Below, in pieces: positions 27,301 through 42,300 of a stretch of DNA of 64,000 nucleotides. How positions within the stretch are numbered: position 1 is the stretch's first letter; every line of letters starts with the position of its first letter. Below the pieces are notes generated by a model. That model saw nothing but the letters and a program-made list of their open reading frames with translations, ran no database searches and was not told where the DNA came from. The stretch covers positions 124,001-188,000 of the forward strand of contig SSNU01000256.1 in assembly GCA_012064415.1 (NCBI GenBank), in the 5' to 3' direction. This DNA comes from Gyrodactylus bullatarudis. Lineage: Eukaryota > Platyhelminthes > Monogenea > Gyrodactylidea > Gyrodactylidae. Position numbers and translations under genes: made by a program.

Positions 27301-30300
27301 GTAGTATTTTTGAATGAATGAAAGTGAAATCTATGGGGAACAAGCCTTTCATGTCAAAAACAATACAAATTAAGGATCCGGACCCATTTGATTATTCAGA
27401 ATTAAGTTTTATCAAACATGTCTTGGAGTTGTTCTAAATGGTGTATTATCCAATGAAACAAGGACTAAAACCAAAAATCTTTGGACTCTGATTGGTTCAA
27501 TTTTTTATTGCATAAATTTTGAATGGGTCCAGATGCCTACTACAAATCCGTAGTTGATTTAAAATTCAAATTAAAAAAAAAGAATTCTGTTAATAGAAGC
27601 ATGTACATTTGACTAGGTCTCGTCAGTTATACTGCCTGGTTTAATATTTGGTAAAACGTTTTTATGAAAGCTCGCTTGAGCAGTTCTGATTGATGAAAAA
27701 GCTCCTTTTCTAGTGTTAAGGTAGGAGGGAAAAAGGAAGAAACGATTGTATGCGAAGTTATTCGGGTGCCTTAAGATTTTGGGTAAACGAAAGCTAAGTT
27801 AATAACATGGTCTAGCAAAATAACACATTTTTCATTTATATTCGGTAAAGAGAGGCAAATTAGCCCCAACTATTTTCAATCAAGTTTTCTACTACGATCG
27901 ATTAAAGTCTAAATTTTGAGCCATTTGAATGCAATTCTAAATAGAAATAGGTTCGTAAGGTATTTTTAATCAGCATTGCATATTTTAGTGAAAAATTTCC
28001 GATCAATTTGGGATATGATTTGAAGATGTTTGAGAAAATGGGATCAAAGAATTAAAATTTCATAATTCGCATTCTTGCCGAAACATTATTCGGGGGAAAA
28101 AAATATTAGAATTGCCCTAATACCCAGTAAAATCTTGACAATATCCTCATCAGGCTGATATAATGAGATTCTGTAAATTTGAAAAAATTTTAGCGATCAG
28201 ATTCGGAGAAATATTCGAATTTGTGATTTATCAAAGTTTAGGTCTTATTTTTGCTCTAAAATGTTTGATTTAGCCTGAATTACAATTCTTAAAAGACAGA
28301 AATTATCTGCAAACAATTCTGTACAACTTTTCGCTTCAAACTTTTGAGTTACCTCTTCTGGTTTAGAAACTATGCTCGGTAGTATCTCTCAAATATTTTA
28401 GCAAAAGGGAAAAATTCAAATCTCTTTTTGAAGCTGTTAGAATTGGCGCGGGAGATTTTCTTTACATTAACATGTGGGAAATTGACTGAAATTTATAAAA
28501 CAGCTGTAAAAACATCTCAATAATAACCAAATACAGTGATAAACTAGGCTTTTTCTGAATGAATTTTATAACTGCTATCTGATCAATGTGGAAAATTCAC
28601 AATTTCGAATATTTCTCCGAATCTGATCGATAAAAATTATTCAATTTCATTATATGAGTCTGACGAGGATATTGTCAACATTTTACTGAGTATGAATGAA
28701 AAAAGTGTTATTTAGGTAGACTGTGTAATAGGGTAGGCCAAATTTTTCCCAGCCTTAATCTCATTTTGAGGATTATCGAAAACTAAGCTTTTTTTCCTAT
28801 AAAACCATACGTTTTCCAGTTTGTTCTGATAAACAAAATCTCGATTGAAGTTGAAAATTTTTGAACACGCGCCAAGATTTTTTCAATGAATTTCACTACG
28901 AGAAAGGACAAAATTTAGGTTTTTTTAATAGTTTTTGCATCATTTTGAATAAAAATAGGGCTCATAGTAAGAATTGAATGTTCTTTCACATGTCGGAAGA
29001 AAGTCCCAGGAAATTAGGTAAATTTTGATGATTTTAGGGAAAATGGGATTTTTGTATATCAGAACATGGAAAATTTTCATTTTGATTCTCAAAGCAGTGT
29101 AACATTCGGACAGAGAGAATTTCATCTGGGTGATAGAAACTGAAAGAATTAACCCATAAATGTGTCTCGAGATTATGATGCATTTGTTGAGACGAATAAT
29201 TAATAATAAACTTTCCTATTTTGTCTACATTGGAAAAAGCATATTGGCTTACTGGAGGGGAGAAAAATTTTCAGATCACATGTAAATCTGAAATTAATAC
29301 CAAATGTCATATATATATATTCCTACATTCGGATGATGATGAGGGGGAAACACATTTTCCTAATTAAATCCAATCATGATTTATTCTTTTGCAACATTGA
29401 ACTACGTTTAATTACATTTATATTTGTACATTGGATGGATGTAACATTTCAGAGGAAAAGGGAATTCTGATTGGTTCTGTAATTTCTCTACATAATGAAA
29501 AAAGAGTAATGTTTCCGAGCCTACTTTCCTAGACCAGGATAATAGTAGTTATAATTCTATACTTATTCAACTCTTCCTTCGTCCCTTTGGTTCCACCACT
29601 GGAACACAATACACTTTCAAGTGATAATTTAAACTGATGCTAAGAGAGTTGCTTTTAAAAATTTAGTACGGCCACTTGCTCATTAGATTGAGAATTTTGA
29701 GAAAGAAAATCCTTTTGAATTAGATAATTTACAGGGATTTTACGAAATTAATGGACAATTTTTCGATATTAGAGGAGACGTTGACAAAATTAGTGAGCAA
29801 GTTCCCGAAATAAGAAGGATTGAAGGTGTAATTATCAAGTGAGCTTCTCAAAATTAGCGTTCCTTTTCTCGAATTTATTGAAATGGTTTTAAAAAAATTT
29901 TCTAGAGAATGAAATAATTGCAGGTTATAATCTATTCGAATTTATAGTGGAGAGAGTAGAGCAAGGCTCTTCTTCGAAAAGCCTGAGCATTTTATTTCAA
30001 GTCTTCGCTTGAAATACTTGAATCTAGGAGTCGGAAATTCTCCGAAAGCTAATTTCGAAATTTAGAACAGGCAGAGATTTGTACGTAATAATCAATAGAA
30101 AATGTACGCGCCTGCGCCAAGCCGACAAAGAACAAGTTTCTTATTTTAGAAATATTTTGATCTTTTTAATCTGACACGGAATCCACAAATATTCGAGCTT
30201 TATCCTTTAAAAGAAAAGCAGTGCTCTAGTGGAGAGTTTATCGAAATGGAGAGACAATATTTCATCTTTAGTGGACAGTTTTTCAATATTAGTAAAGAAG

Positions 30301-33300
30301 CCTAACGCTTTTAGTCTCTCTTTATATTAAATTCTTTGTCCATTCAAGCTTTTTAAAATCCCTTTGGCACATTTCCTGATCATTAACTGAAATTTTAATG
30401 CATTTTAAAGAACTTTTGGGAAAATGGCATTTATTATAAATTTTTTCTATAAATGATTTATAGGCATCTGAGCAAAAAAATTTTAAATCCAATTTTTATT
30501 TATTATAATCTTCTTTTCTGTAAAAAGCGTCCAAATTAGCAAATCGCCCAGAAAGTTGTTCGGGGTAAAAAATATTTCAAATTACCCTAAAGATATGTAT
30601 AAGATATTTAAAAATACTGTGTTCATAACGTTTTTTTTTTAATTATTACAGATTTCAATTATGCAATTGCCGATATGTTTCATAGTTTAGATGAAAAACT
30701 AGTTTTAAAATGCTTTCAGAAAAGAATTCAGATTTGGAAATAGCAAATTTGCTCATTTTTGTGAGGAAAAAAAATACAATTTGCGACATAAAGGGTTAAA
30801 ATAACATTATAAATTTTAATACATTTCAAGTGTCTATATAGAATACAGATTGATTATCATTTGGTTTGATATTTCTTGTCAAATAACTGTATGCATTGCA
30901 TATATATAGATAGAATAAACAATTACATCTGACATTCGAGAATCAACTTAAAGAGCATTATCAACATTATCCCTTCAATCAGGATGGAGGAAATAAAAGA
31001 AGCCTTCCCATTTTATCAGATGATCTTTAACGAAACAGGTTTCTTTGGTTTCACTGGTGCATGAAAACGATATTGAATATGCTACCATATTTGAGATAAC
31101 CAACGAGAATGATGCAATCTAAATATTCGTCAAAAGTCACTTTCATTCAAAAGCTTGTGACGTGAATTCAATTCAATGAATGTAGTAAGCGATAATAGGT
31201 AACTTTTTATGCACAATAAGTCATGTTCCTTAATCCTAAGAAAATCGGAGTAGTTGACTAGGCAGAGAGGTAGCAAGTATATTACATTTAGCATTAATAT
31301 TGAAAATGTTATGAAAGTACTACTCTAGATAATATTTGTTGTTATTATTGTATTGAGGTGAAGGAATGATGTGTAGTACACAAAAGTAAATAAACAACAA
31401 ATCAATTTTAATAATACTCACATACCTCTCCTATCCTAAGTAAATGTTAAATTAAAGAGAAAAACTTTTCGAGTGTTTTTTTCTCTCATTTCATTTGATG
31501 AATGAATCCAGAATAACGAGAGGTAGAGAGAGGAGATAGAGTAAGCCACTCTATAGATTATAATAGAATGTAAATTGTACACAACAAACTGTGTTTCTAT
31601 CATTATTATTGAGAGAAGAAGTGGGGGGGGGAATGTACCTTCATTGTACCTTTATCTCTGGGAAGATAATTTTTAGCTTTACAGACTCTCTCTTTCTGTT
31701 TTAAATAGCCAATAGAGTACTGCTTTACTTCTCAAGAAATTTTTCAACTCGCAGAAGTATGCTGAATTCTTTTCGATAAACTTGAATTTATATTTTGAAA
31801 GGCTCAAATAGTTGTGGATTTCGAGTCAGATTAACCCTTCAAGGTCTAGTGGGTCACTTTCTCAAATAATTTAGTTTTTAAAAGAAAATAAAAATAACTA
31901 GCTGATCTGAATACGCTACGCAGTGTTTCTTAAAATTATCTTACTTCATCTTTTTTTTCTTATGAATCGTGAAAAGAACACATTTTCATGCAAATTTTTA
32001 GCATTGTGCCCAGAAAGATGATCGATTCTATCTATTAAGCCTTCGTTTACATTAACCCTTTCGTGAGGTTCGCCCTGTATATTACTTAGCTATTACGCAG
32101 ATCCAAAAATATCACACAATCTATTTTATAATTTACGCTAAACAAATCTCAAAAATGCTAAAAAGTATCAAAAAAACAACTAAAATAGGATAAAACTGGG
32201 TGATCTGAACCTGTTATGCAGTGTTTCCTAAAATTTGAAAAAGCCTTTGTTTTGTATGAAGACGAAGAAATTGAAGCTTAGATTGGACCAATGAGAACCA
32301 AGCTTACGTGTTAAAAACAAAGCCATCTGATTGGTCAGCCACTTTTTCGGTTCTAATCGAGATTAGGCCCCAACTAAGGCCAAATCTAAAATTTTTTTTG
32401 CTAAGAACATGGCCCGTGGGGTAATCTATAACTAGTTTGAATTTTGTTAAAATTGGTTGGGTAGTTTAGACGTCCATAGGCTCACAAAATCAACTTTTAT
32501 TTTTTAATAATATAGATTTATCAGCCACTCTTCTGCAAGTAGAACTAATAAAAATTATCCATTTTCAGGGTCATAGATGGTCATTTTTTGGCCAATAACT
32601 CCTAAAAAATAGCATATTCGTCATCTGCGTAATCTGAGATCATACAAATTTTTTAATCTCAGTAATGTACCTTGAAAAAATTCCTTCTAGTACAGTTGGT
32701 ATCGTAGTCTATTACCCCATAGGTCTAAAGTCAAGCAGGATTCAAACGAATTAAGATTATTTAGATTGATTAGATAATTTCAAGGTAATCTACTCAAAAT
32801 TTCAAACTCTGCAAACTTGTACTAAGAACATAGTTGAATAAAATACACTTTTCTTTTTTACTATAGAAAATTTCAATCGTACGTATGTTCATCATAAAGA
32901 TCATAAAGATTCTGAGAATTTGAAATTTTGTTAGCGTGTAGTTTTCGGGAAATATTAAAAATTTACGTTTTATTTTTCCTCTAAAAAGGTTATCATGGCT
33001 AGAAAGATGGAAATACTCTACGAAGAAATTCTTTACAAATAGTGGCCTCACACCTTTTAGCTATTATTTTATTACTTAAGAAAGAGATCGCATTCAATCT
33101 TTAGTCTAGTCCTTTTGTTGGTAAATGGGCTTATTACAAATCTCTAGTTATTTCAATGCAATCGAAAAATTGATCAAAAAACAGGCTATCTTTGAAGCTT
33201 TAGCAGATAGAGTTCAGGTGGTGGCATATTTAAATTTTTCAGGTATGACCTTTTCTCATAAGAAAAACGTTTTAAACAAAAAATAAATTCAACTCTCTTT

Positions 33301-36300
33301 TGATTAGTATAGCACAAAATAGACGAATGACAGAGCTGATATCTTTGCATATTCCAGGAGATTAATAAATGGTTATAATTCGGGAAACTAATATAAAAAT
33401 GATGCTGATTCCTAAAAGAACTACTACATATTTTACTATGACTAATTCACCTTTTAATTCTGTGTACATCATGGCTCTTGAATATTTTGGAGTAGTTGGC
33501 GAGAGAGTTGAAGAGAGAAGTACAGTTGATATATATACCTTCTTCCATCCCAAATGACTTTATCCAAAATATGGACAGATTGTAAACAAAATAGAAAATT
33601 GTAGAATAGATGCAGAGGGCCATACTTTGTGAGTAACTGTATGGAGTTGAATGATTAAATTCTTACTTTTTGAGAATTATACAGAATTATTTAGACTATT
33701 CTTACCCGATTGATTAACCATAATTAATATAATTTTATATAGATTCAAACATAGATTTGAAGCATTTAGTGATCAATGAGAAAAACACTCGAGTCAAAAA
33801 ACAGTCAAATTGATGAAATATGAATAGGATTAGATAAGGAAAAATTAAATGAATGAGAAAATGTAGTAAAATCAATAAAAGCATGAGTCATTCAAATGAT
33901 GAGAATAAGAGAGACTTGTTTACTTTTGATAGATTAGTAGTAAATTCATATTTGTGTAGTAAATGTTGAATTAATGAATGAATATAATACTACACTGTTA
34001 TATATATGAGGACAACTATCCAGTATATACAAATACAATATATTTCTATAGATTATTTATGAATGAATGATAGTAAATTTATTGATTAATCCTATCTTCT
34101 CATCATTACGGATGAAAATTCTTGAAATTTCTCTTGTATAATCTTCTTCTTCTTCTTGTGTAATTGAAATAATCGAGAATTTTTACTTGAGAGGATTCAA
34201 CTTCTTGAAGAATCAGTGAATTGAAAAGAATTAATTTTGAGGGAAAATGTTTGTAATATATGCCATGAAAATTCCTGGCTAGATAATGGAACAGTTGGAG
34301 TATAGAGTAAGCAAATTAATCTTGTGTTTATGAATTCTATGGCGACGAGATCGACTCTCTCTCTCTCTCTCTCATATCAGATTGGATATATAGATTAACT
34401 GATAACTCTAAACGCAGAAGTTAAGTTGCATGGAAAATTAAAAAAAACAAATAAACAAACTCCTAGAAGTGAAAAGGAGTGGAGATTCATTTCAGGGAAA
34501 AAGTATAGAAAATGAAAATAAGAGAAATCCGATTTTTTTTCATCAAGAACTCGAATATGTTGGAGATTTTCTCATTATATTATAAATCCACAAGATCAAA
34601 ATTATTTCATGCTATTTATCAGATTTATTTACATTTATTTTGTGTACATTATTTAATTTTTTTCATAATTCAATATAAGATTTTGTCTAACAAAAAAAAA
34701 TTCCTGATAATAATAATAAGGCAAACTTTTCAAATTCAGAGTTGGCGCCGAAATTCCATTCCATCGAATTTGCTATGATGGGATTTAAGAAGTTTTTTAT
34801 TCTTTTTCACTGCTTGACAAACCAATAGTAAGACAGTCAAGAGTTTAGTGGGTAATAAACGTTTTCTTTGTCTAATTCCTATCCTGAAAGAGACTAACTT
34901 TGAACTCTCTCATTAAAATTAACAAATAGTAGTTTAATTTTGATACTCTTTGATCTCTTCTTTTTCTTAAATTGGCTTACGATTAATGATATCCATGAGT
35001 AATTAGAGGATGATGCCAAAAAATATTTATATTATTATTGATTCCGAATTTGATTGGTTGTTTATCAGTATCTAGCGTTTACCTTGAAAAAAATCTTGAA
35101 AAAAAGAAACTAATCAGAATTTGAAGCAAGAACTTGGTGACCTTGTTCTCTTCAATTAACCCTTAGAGTCCCAGAGAATATTTTTCATGACTCGCACTCA
35201 ATCTTATTCATTGGACAATTGACATTGTAGGCTCATAATAGGCCAATTTCACTATTTCTAGCTATAGTACTTAAATTAGAAGCAGTCGAAAAGTCAGATA
35301 CTGAAATTCCATGATACAAGTTTTCAAATAATAATATTCAAACATAAAGGTAAGATCAATGAAGGTGGGAATTTTGAATAGTCAATTTTAGATCTTAGAT
35401 GAGCAATTATAGATTTATGATCATTAAGATTGTCACATTCATGGGGGGAGAGTGTAGCTCTGATCCTAAAACTGTAGTATTTATCGAGGAATTCGTATAG
35501 TAGTATTTTAAGAAAGTACATACATGCATAGTTATCTGAGATGATCACAAGAATAGACAAACAAACATTCTCTCGTATAAACAAATTTTACCAGAGAATA
35601 TGAATATGGAAGCACTTGTACCCTAATTTGTTACAGAGTGGGAGAATTTAATCACCATAAACAAACTACAGCATAATAACAACAACTAATGCACAAGGGA
35701 GGGGGTGTGTGTTTGTGTTGAAAAATAAAATGGTTTTCAAGACAACTGTAACAAATATAACAGATCCCTACAAAATGTATGTATTATATTGAATAGGCTA
35801 AGGGAGAAAGAAACACATAGCACACCAATGGGTAATGTACTAGATTCTCAGTCCAAATGATTTTGTAATTGCCTTCAATATTAATAATACACAAATAATA
35901 ATAACAGTAATGGTCATTTTTAAGTAGCTGTATTTCTTTTTTCTATATCCACTTCTACTGTGCAATGCATTAAAAGGCGATAGATCTGTGTCTATTTAGA
36001 TATATTTTTCACACAACTGCTATTAATTTAGATGTATTGGAAAGTGTAATAAAAACTGCATTAAACTCGAGAATAAAAAAATGTAGCTGTAAAATTCTCC
36101 CCTCGATAATAAATAACAATGAAAGAATGTACTTCTAATTGTACAATGAATTTAATTGGGTAGAAAGAGACCGATTTTTTGTCACTCATATATAGTAAAC
36201 AATTCCTAATTCATTGAGAAATAATTTTTGATAGTGCGAGTAAATCAACCAATCGGAAATCGTTACGTGGCTCCTTGAGACGATCGAGAAAAATACTAAC

Positions 36301-39300
36301 AATAAATATAAAACGATTCTGTGTAATAAGGATTCTTGATTGAATTTTCCATCTAGTAATAAATAGATTTATTTTCGATTATCATAAATTAAAAAATAGA
36401 CAATGTGATATTCTTTAGACCGGTGTAATATCTTATTAAAGGGTTAAAGGAACTTTTTTTGGGCTAATTTAATTCTCACTCTTCTTACTCTGGAGACATA
36501 TAATACAGTGGTAGATAAAGTGGGAGAATTCCACATTGATTGAAACAAAGCGATATGATAGATACAGGCAGGATGGAGAAAATTGAGGATATATCGAAGG
36601 AAGAAATGAGAAAGACAGACCTTTAATTACTGAATACTGCTAATGAGATGTATGATATGTGTATATAGGCAAGGAAAGAGGAGTAAATTTCGCACACACA
36701 GAGAGATTGATGAACACTTTGGAATGAATACAGTCGTATTATAGAGGTAGCGATGCAAAGGGGAACGTCATGAATGAAAGATTTAGAATTTCTTCTTTCT
36801 TATCATACAAATTAGTGGAGAGATTCTCTATTGATTGGGGGAACGTTCAGAATCAAGGGATGTTTCTATATCCCATTTAAATGAATCAATGAATGGATGG
36901 ATGATTGGGATTTGTTTTTGTTAACTGGCGCGTAAAAAAGTTGAATTCAACTAAAATTAGAGACAGATTAGATAGGATCAAGAAATTCGACTCTCATACT
37001 TGTTGACCACATTCAGAAGATTTGGTTTCCTCTTCTAATTTTGAAAAATTGGCGAAACTCAAAATTCTAACCAAGTTGATGTTCAGGATTATCTAGATTT
37101 AATCGTCTTCAAATTCCTGATGAAAAGCATAGAGTGTTTTCCCCTTCATAGTACATAGTATTATTATTAACTGGCTTTACCTTATCCATGGTTGGATTGG
37201 GCCATTTTTTCTGATGAGAATTTGCCAGTTTATTCCGATGCATTATTATACATGCGATAACAAATGTATAAATAAATATATATTTTGCTGTGTAATAATT
37301 CGATATTTCTAAACATTAACAAAAGGAGAGACCTAATATAAATGAATTATATAGATGCTCTCAACTGCTACACGATAAATCCATCTCTGATGATAAATGT
37401 TCAAATCTATTTTTTCATGTCTGAATGTTATCGCTAGTTGTTCCTCTCTCTAATGGTTTTAGGGTTTCTTTTCTGCCCCAATCCTAAAACTTGACGTGAA
37501 TGTGGCCAGGAGAGGGCTATTTTAATATTGATGTTGTTTGTTGTAGAAGAGAGACATTTGAAAGTGATTTATTTGAAATCATTGTTTTGGTTGAGTCATC
37601 ACAAATCTATGTGTATGAGGATGAAGGAATAAGCTAGAGAAAGGAAGACCACAATTTACAAGGTCTTATTCTGCTAACTAGAGAGATGTACCACTTTTGA
37701 AGATGTAAAAGAGGGAAGGATCAAAGATTTTAATTTCAATATTAGACCTTTACTTTTCCACTACATTTCCTATTTGAGAACTAAACTCAAATTTAACCTC
37801 TGACCTATGAGATACAAGTGTGAGTTGATTCAGCCCCCTGGCTTTTCTTATATTGAAAACAAACAATAAAATTGATTAAAACTTTTGTCAATATTAGGAT
37901 TCTCAGCCATGGTCATCCAAACGTTTCGACGATGATTGTCACTGAAGAAGGCGTGTCAAGACCATGGCTGAGAGTCCTAATATTGACCAAAGTTTTAATA
38001 AATTTTATTATAAAACTAATTTTACATCATTTTTTCACTGAATCGAAAACAAACAATATTTGCAATAAAATTACGTGAACTGGGATCTTGAATAGGAGAT
38101 GATGAAAAGTTTTGGGATAGGTTTAAGAATTAGGTTCTCATTGGGTTATAAGTTAGTTATAACCTTAGTTTGGTTGATCTTCGGGTGTTTAAGTAGAATA
38201 ATCAAATGTCGTTTCTTGTGTAAATTATTTTATCATAAAACTTTTACTGGATCTTTAGTTTTAAACAGTCCACATTAAACACCACACCTCAAACATGGGA
38301 TTATCAGGTAGAAAATCAACCTGAAACTTGTTTATATAAATCCCTTTCCTGTAGAAAAACGATTAAAATCACAAATACTTTTATTCGAATCACTAAAAAT
38401 TAGTTTTATTTTGGATTTGAGATCAAAATTTTCATAATTGCTGTGTTTTTAGACATTAAACCTACTAGCAATAACAATATAATTGCTATTGTTCAAAAAA
38501 GAACTATATTCTACTGTGTTCATTCAAGCAATTTATATTATTGGCCATCTTAATTATACCTTTCTCAAGAGAGCGACCCATGTTTGAGACGATCTAAAAA
38601 TACTACATTTCTTTGATAAAAGACAGTTTATATAAGATGAGACTACATCAAAGTAACCATACGATAGATGCTTTGATGATGATGCGATAGGGAAAAAAGA
38701 AAAGAAGAGATCTTCTTAATTCTCCCTTTTGCATTCTAGAGGGTTTCATCATTTGTTTTTGTACTTCAATTTTGAAAATGTGTATTTATGAATCTTCTGT
38801 TATTGTATTTCTTTTTTTTTATTTGTTCTGTATTGCACACAAATTATTATTATCTGTCTACCCGTACATCTCTATTAGATATATATATTATTCATCTAAA
38901 ATATAATCCCATTAAATATGTGTGTAATAATTCAGATCACCTAGCTAAAACCTTACTCGTGCTACCCCCCTCCCCCTAGATTTCAATCTTACGTTCTATG
39001 AGGGGAGGAGAGGGGGAATCGACACACTTGGTTATTTATTTCTTTCTTTCTTTTATACACAGTATCTCTTTTCTATTTTCAAAAATAAAATACACACTTT
39101 AAAAAAATAATAAATAAATAAATACAGGTTTCATACTTTGGGCAAGTTTTATACCTTGGAAACCCTTCCACCTCCTCAAGAAATGAATTGCTGTACTAAG
39201 AAATGTGTATTTTGTGCATGGGGTTGGTTTTGTAATAATACTGTATTTTAAAAAACAGAGGGATCTGGAAGAGTAATTTGAGTAATTTAGAAGGGGGGCG

Positions 39301-42300
39301 GGAGTAAGGTAAAAGTCCAAAGACTTGTTTATTACCTTAATTATTATAATTAATACAAGAGAGATGGATAAAAGAAGCGAGTTTGGCCAAAAATGATGCT
39401 ATCATGAAGTAAATAAAAATCAAATCTAACTAGCAAGGAGTGTGTCCAGGATTTGAGAGATAAACTTGAGTCTATATATGTATTTGAAAAAGACTAAATG
39501 TATTCACGGTTCATGAGCGAGAAAAACAGATTTTTGAAAATCAAAATGAAAAAATTTCATGATTTGATATATACTCCTTAAAATCATTAAAATTCACCTT
39601 ATTTCCCTCGACATGGGAAAAGAGACTCAATTTTTACTTGGAATGTTCAAAATTTTGTCAATTCTCGTAGTAAAATTCATTGCTATTTTCAATTGAGATT
39701 TTGAATGTCAGAATAAACTCAAAAACATATGGTTTTATGAGAAAAATGCTTAGTTTTCGATTTTCATTTCGAAAGGCTGAATTTTGAAATTAGCCATGAG
39801 AAAACTAGGAATGAAAAAAAAGGCTCGATTGGTGTAAAAATTCAGAAATAAAGAAAGAGACTCACATTCTTTTGAGTTTATTGGCTTCACGTAATTCCTT
39901 CATGAGACTGTTGACGTCGCCAGGTCGAGAGACTTGCCGTTTTAGTCCCATTGAATGAATCTAAAGAGATTAAAAAGGGGTAGATGATAAAATAATTGAA
40001 AACTTTATTCATAAATAATCAGAAAAAGTCTCTATTCAGGAAAAGGGGGGAAGTGGGCCTAGTTAAAAAGAGGCACGTTGCAATCGGCAAATTCCTGATC
40101 CACACCTTCAATATTTGGGATGATAAGAAGGGAATAGCTTTGTTAAAATAAAATGATAAACACCTGAATAATAATACAGTATCTATAAATTTAAAATCAA
40201 CACGTAACAAAAAAGTATAGAGAGTGCTAACCCAACGGTCAACACTTGAGTAGGAAAAATAGCCTCATCCCAAAATGGATACAAAAGTAAGATTGACTAT
40301 AACATTGTTCGCTTGCTACCTGACTATATAGTTATCTTCTGGCTTGTATTGGAGTCTATAGAAATTAAACTAAACGAGATTGTCAATGGTAATAAGATGG
40401 ATATTTGAAATCGTTGGTTAGAATTGATTGATTAAAGTTGAGAATGTCTGATTAATGTTTTCATTGGGCACACAAGGTTTTAAGTATTAAGTTTTTTGAA
40501 AAATCTCCCGCCAGAAGAAGAATACGACTATATCAATCAGGCAATTGCATATTTGATGATTTTACAAAATATTGTGATTTCAACCTCATCAGATTGTTTT
40601 TCATAAAATCAGCTGTAACTTGGTTAAATAATCACTCGAGAAAGTATTTAGTTTACATCTAGAGTATTCATGATCAATATTAGAATTCTCAGCCATCGGT
40701 AATCAACAAACACAAAATAATATTTCATCTAATGAATATTAAATACATGTATATATTCTCATGATCTCATCAGATTAAAGAATAATAGAATAAAAGTGTT
40801 TTACCTATGACAATAGAGGATAGATAACCATCTATCTATCTATCTAATTATAATCAGAGGAATATAGAGAAATAGACCCAATTTTTCATTAGATTGAATC
40901 ACATGATTTACAACATTTTATCAACAATATAGGGCGATTTAAAGAGGTTAAAATTCTTTTTGTTCATAAAAACCTTAGCAAGAGGCTCTTGATACATAGG
41001 CAATAATGATACTTTTAAATCTGATGTAAAATTGAGTCTATTACATCGATGTGAGAGGTCAAATGATGAATGGAACTCAGAGAGAAAAGTATAAAAGAGA
41101 TTGATCAGATGATCAAGGCTTCCTCGTGACATGAAGTATAAATTAATCAAATCCCTGTCTTGTTTCCTAGAATTGTTAACATGATTGGGGTGGGTTGGGT
41201 GAGGAATTGTATAGGTTTTGAATAAGTCAATCTTCATTATCCCCTTTAGTCCTGCTTGCTAGACTATTCATTATCAGACTTGATCGGAAAGCAGAGAAAG
41301 ATTCTCTTATTTTGCTACACAGCTGGAAATTTCTCTGTGAAAGATAAGAAAAACCACAGGTCTTCACCCCGACCACCCCTGAGTTATTACGCCTCCATTC
41401 AAAATGCAGAAAAGATATGTATTTCTTTCAAATCCCATCACGTGGCCATACATCATTCAATCTCAGCGAGTCTTGGCCAGCAATTGAAAGGAATGATTGA
41501 GTTAAAAGAGAAGATACTATTCTTCTAAATAGAATTTTTCATCAAGACTTATAATGAAATAAAGAAAGTTTGAAATCCATATGAAATTTTGAGTTATCTT
41601 ATTTCGAATTTTGAGTGAAAAGGGTGGTATAAAAAGTCATTCAAGATCTTAGAAATTTCATTGATCTTCAAGTAATGAAAATGATCAAGTAATCGAAACT
41701 CAACTCCCAAACGAAACCGAGGTGAAGCATTAGAACAGATTTGACATGATTGATTTTCTAGTCTAACTGGGATGATCATAAGACTTTTATTGACTACTCT
41801 CAGGTTGGAATTTGGCGACAAACAGAAATGAAAAAATGACCATGTATGTTTCTTGAAAATAAATTTTTTTACAAGTTTCAAAAATCTTTGTTTTTTCATT
41901 CATTTCGATCTTGATAAATACAGGGGTATTTTATTAGAGTAAGTCATTTTCAAGCAATTAGGTGTGTAACATTTAGTATACAAAAAACTGTGTAGTTCAT
42001 GTCTTGAATCGTATTGAACAAACAATGAAGACATTGAAAGGGTAGACCACCCCAAGAGAGCTGGGCAAAATCTAACTAAATATGATTCACAAGCTTGCTA
42101 TAAAAATGTTTGTGTATGATGTAGATTATGGATTTCTTGGAGAAAATGTTCCCCCTTGATAACTTCAAAGGGTTTTTCCTCAATGACTACACAAAGGGAC
42201 AATTTATCTCTTCAGTTTAAGGGAGGGAGAGGGTGAAAGGAAAAAGATTGTCGTCTCAAATCTATCGACTTGCTATTGCTCACAAGAACAACAACAACTG

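Larger units (their letters stand above)
25862..39865 (-). other. ATXN7: ATXN7 intron, 14 kb
   Basis: The longest intron. No supported gene was found in it. It contains many of the window's repeats: an inverted pair near 27370 and 27530, a foldback at 28120-28693, repeat-family members at 28750-29090, 31903-32520, 32551-32700, 33150-33360 and 35156-35206, a CT microsatellite at 34355-34373 and the foldback at 37875-37999. ORFs of up to 128 codons occur but look like chance. Confidence 0.6.

Noticed and set aside
33362..33557. Overlapping ORFs on both strands
   Set aside because: They read opposite strands of the same segment beside a repeat copy, with no homology.
37872..38078. 68-codon plus-strand ORF
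   Set aside because: It runs through both arms and the loop of the foldback element, so its reading frame is a by-product of the inverted repeat.
40908..41237. 109-codon ATG ORF on the minus strand
   Set aside because: Composition and hydropathy show no domain, no neighbouring splice sites in phase with ATXN7, and inclusion would break the matched phases of the flanking exons.
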